From positions 1 through 5,730 of the forward strand of contig JAQGKM010000245.1 of the NCBI GenBank assembly GCA_028290125.1: DNA of 5,730 nt. The letters are read 5' to 3'. Both the position numbers and the translations under genes were made by a program. Below the pieces are notes generated by a model, which had not been told where the DNA came from, did not search any database, and saw only the letters and a list, made by a program, of their open reading frames with translations. The stretch is from Hyphomicrobiales bacterium (GTDB lineage Bacteria; Pseudomonadota; Alphaproteobacteria; Rhizobiales; Beijerinckiaceae). This document shows positions 5,182 to 5,730 of the stretch, piece after piece (positions within the stretch are counted from its first letter, which is position 1; each line of letters begins with the position of its first letter).

Positions 5182-5730
5182 TTGGCTCAACATGGCGGCT
5201 TCGCCGCCTTTCGGCATCGCGACTTCACGGCGTTTTATTTCGGACGGACGTTCAACGCCCTCGCCATCCAGATGATCGACGTTGCGATCGGCTGGACAGT
5301 CTACAAGCTCACCGAGAGCGCCTTTGCGCTCGGCCTTGTCGGCCTGTGCATCTTCCTGCCCAACATCCTGCTCGCCTTGCCGGCCGGGCAGGTGGCGGAC
5401 ATGTTCCCGCGCAAATACACGATGATCGCCTGCACGACCTTGTCGACCACGGCCGCCATGGGGCTGTTCGTCGCCGCGCTGACGGGCACGATCACGGTGC
5501 CGCTGCTGTACGGGCTGATCGTCGTGTTCGGCATCGCACGCGCCTTTTCGGGCGCCGCCGGACAGGCGATCATCCCGAGCCTCGTGCCGCACGAGCACCT
5601 CGCCAACGCCATCGCGCTCGCCTCCGCCTCCGACCCGACCGCGACCATCGCCGGCCCGGCGATCGGCGGCCTGCGGTACGCCTTCGGGCCGGAGGTGGTG
5701 TTTGGCGCCACGGCAGCCGGCTATGCGATC
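5182..5730 (+). CDS. MFS transporter, N-terminal part (EntS/MFS_3-like exporter), runs off the window
   Basis: The 183 residues present read as the first half of a 12-helix major facilitator of the enterobactin-exporter-like (MFS_3) type. FAAFRHRDFTAFYFGR (7-22) is the typical cytoplasmic lead-in to helix 1. Hydrophobic segments then lie at about 24-41, 47-68, 80-100, 106-123 and 154-164, and the motif A loop GQVADMFPRK is at 69-78 between helices 2 and 3. GPAIGG (158-163) is also typical of the group. The inner-membrane protein would export or import a small molecule using the proton gradient; the substrate cannot be deduced. There is no in-frame ATG before residue 31. TTG at 5182 is the best start because it places the RHRDF lead where relatives have it, although its ribosome binding site is poor. 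The frame is open from 5086, so a CTG at 5167 or an unusual ATT at 5107 cannot be excluded. Placed last, it could export pathway products or be an unrelated neighbour. Confidence 0.85.
   Translation, partial: MAQHGGFAAFRHRDFTAFYFGRTFNALAIQMIDVAIGWTVYKLTESAFALGLVGLCIFLPNILLALPAGQVADMFPRKYTMIACTTLSTTAAMGLFVAALTGTITVPLLYGLIVVFGIARAFSGAAGQAIIPSLVPHEHLANAIALASASDPTATIAGPAIGGLRYAFGPEVVFGATAAGYAI

Noticed and set aside
4359..5598. Long - strand open frames (4359-5126 and 4954-5598) opposite the LysR and MFS genes
   Set aside because: They mirror third-position GC of real + strand genes whose proteins carry clear family motifs.
1..5730. CRISPR array, tRNA/rRNA, insertion sequence or attachment-site repeats
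   Set aside because: No regularly spaced repeats, cloverleaf-like segments, transposase motifs or terminal inverted repeats were found by reading both strands.

Overview
The window is GC-rich, tightly packed DNA with every gene on the + strand. Gene style (Liv-type ABC transporter, G/C-ending codons, LysR regulator) suggests an alphaproteobacterium, probably of the Hyphomicrobiales (Bradyrhizobium/Rhodopseudomonas-like). That placement is an inference from style, not from a marker gene.

Layout. (1) Positions 1-1890 hold the end of a transport/catabolic operon: the last 29 codons of a LivG-like ATPase, a complete LivF-like ATPase (87-794), and a two-domain protein (781-1890) joining an N-terminal RidA/YjgF-like domain to an arylformamidase-type alpha/beta hydrolase. 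Start and stop codons overlap at both junctions. (2) Positions 1891-2066 are a 176-base regulatory gap with a good sigma70-like promoter candidate, a small inverted repeat in its spacer, and three small hairpins before the next start. (3) Positions 2067-4003 form a three-gene unit: a Rieske [2Fe-2S] ferredoxin-like protein with an unusually long loop between its two ligand pairs, an unrecognised 102-residue protein, and a 413-residue metal-dependent amidohydrolase of the ACMSD/decarboxylase-related superfamily. A clear intrinsic terminator follows (4072-4097). (4) Positions 4168-5090 hold a LysR-type regulator that looks broken or mis-sequenced: its natural start is ATC, and a one-base frame slip near 4422 separates the DNA-binding half from the effector-binding half. 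(5) From about 5182 to the window end is the 5' part of an MFS exporter-like gene starting at TTG.

Together the genes look like an uptake-plus-catabolism locus. The Liv-type importer brings in a small acid or amide, the RidA/hydrolase fusion and the amidohydrolase cut C-N or C-C bonds, and the Rieske protein passes electrons to an oxygenase not present here. RidA-family, formamidase-family and ACMSD-family proteins all occur in degradation of kynurenine- and aminobenzoate-type compounds, so a nitrogen-containing aromatic is a reasonable guess at the substrate. Nothing in the window proves it.

The items most worth a second look are the RidA-hydrolase fusion, the doubly lesioned LysR gene, the long-loop Rieske protein with its unknown partner, and the structured leader ahead of them.
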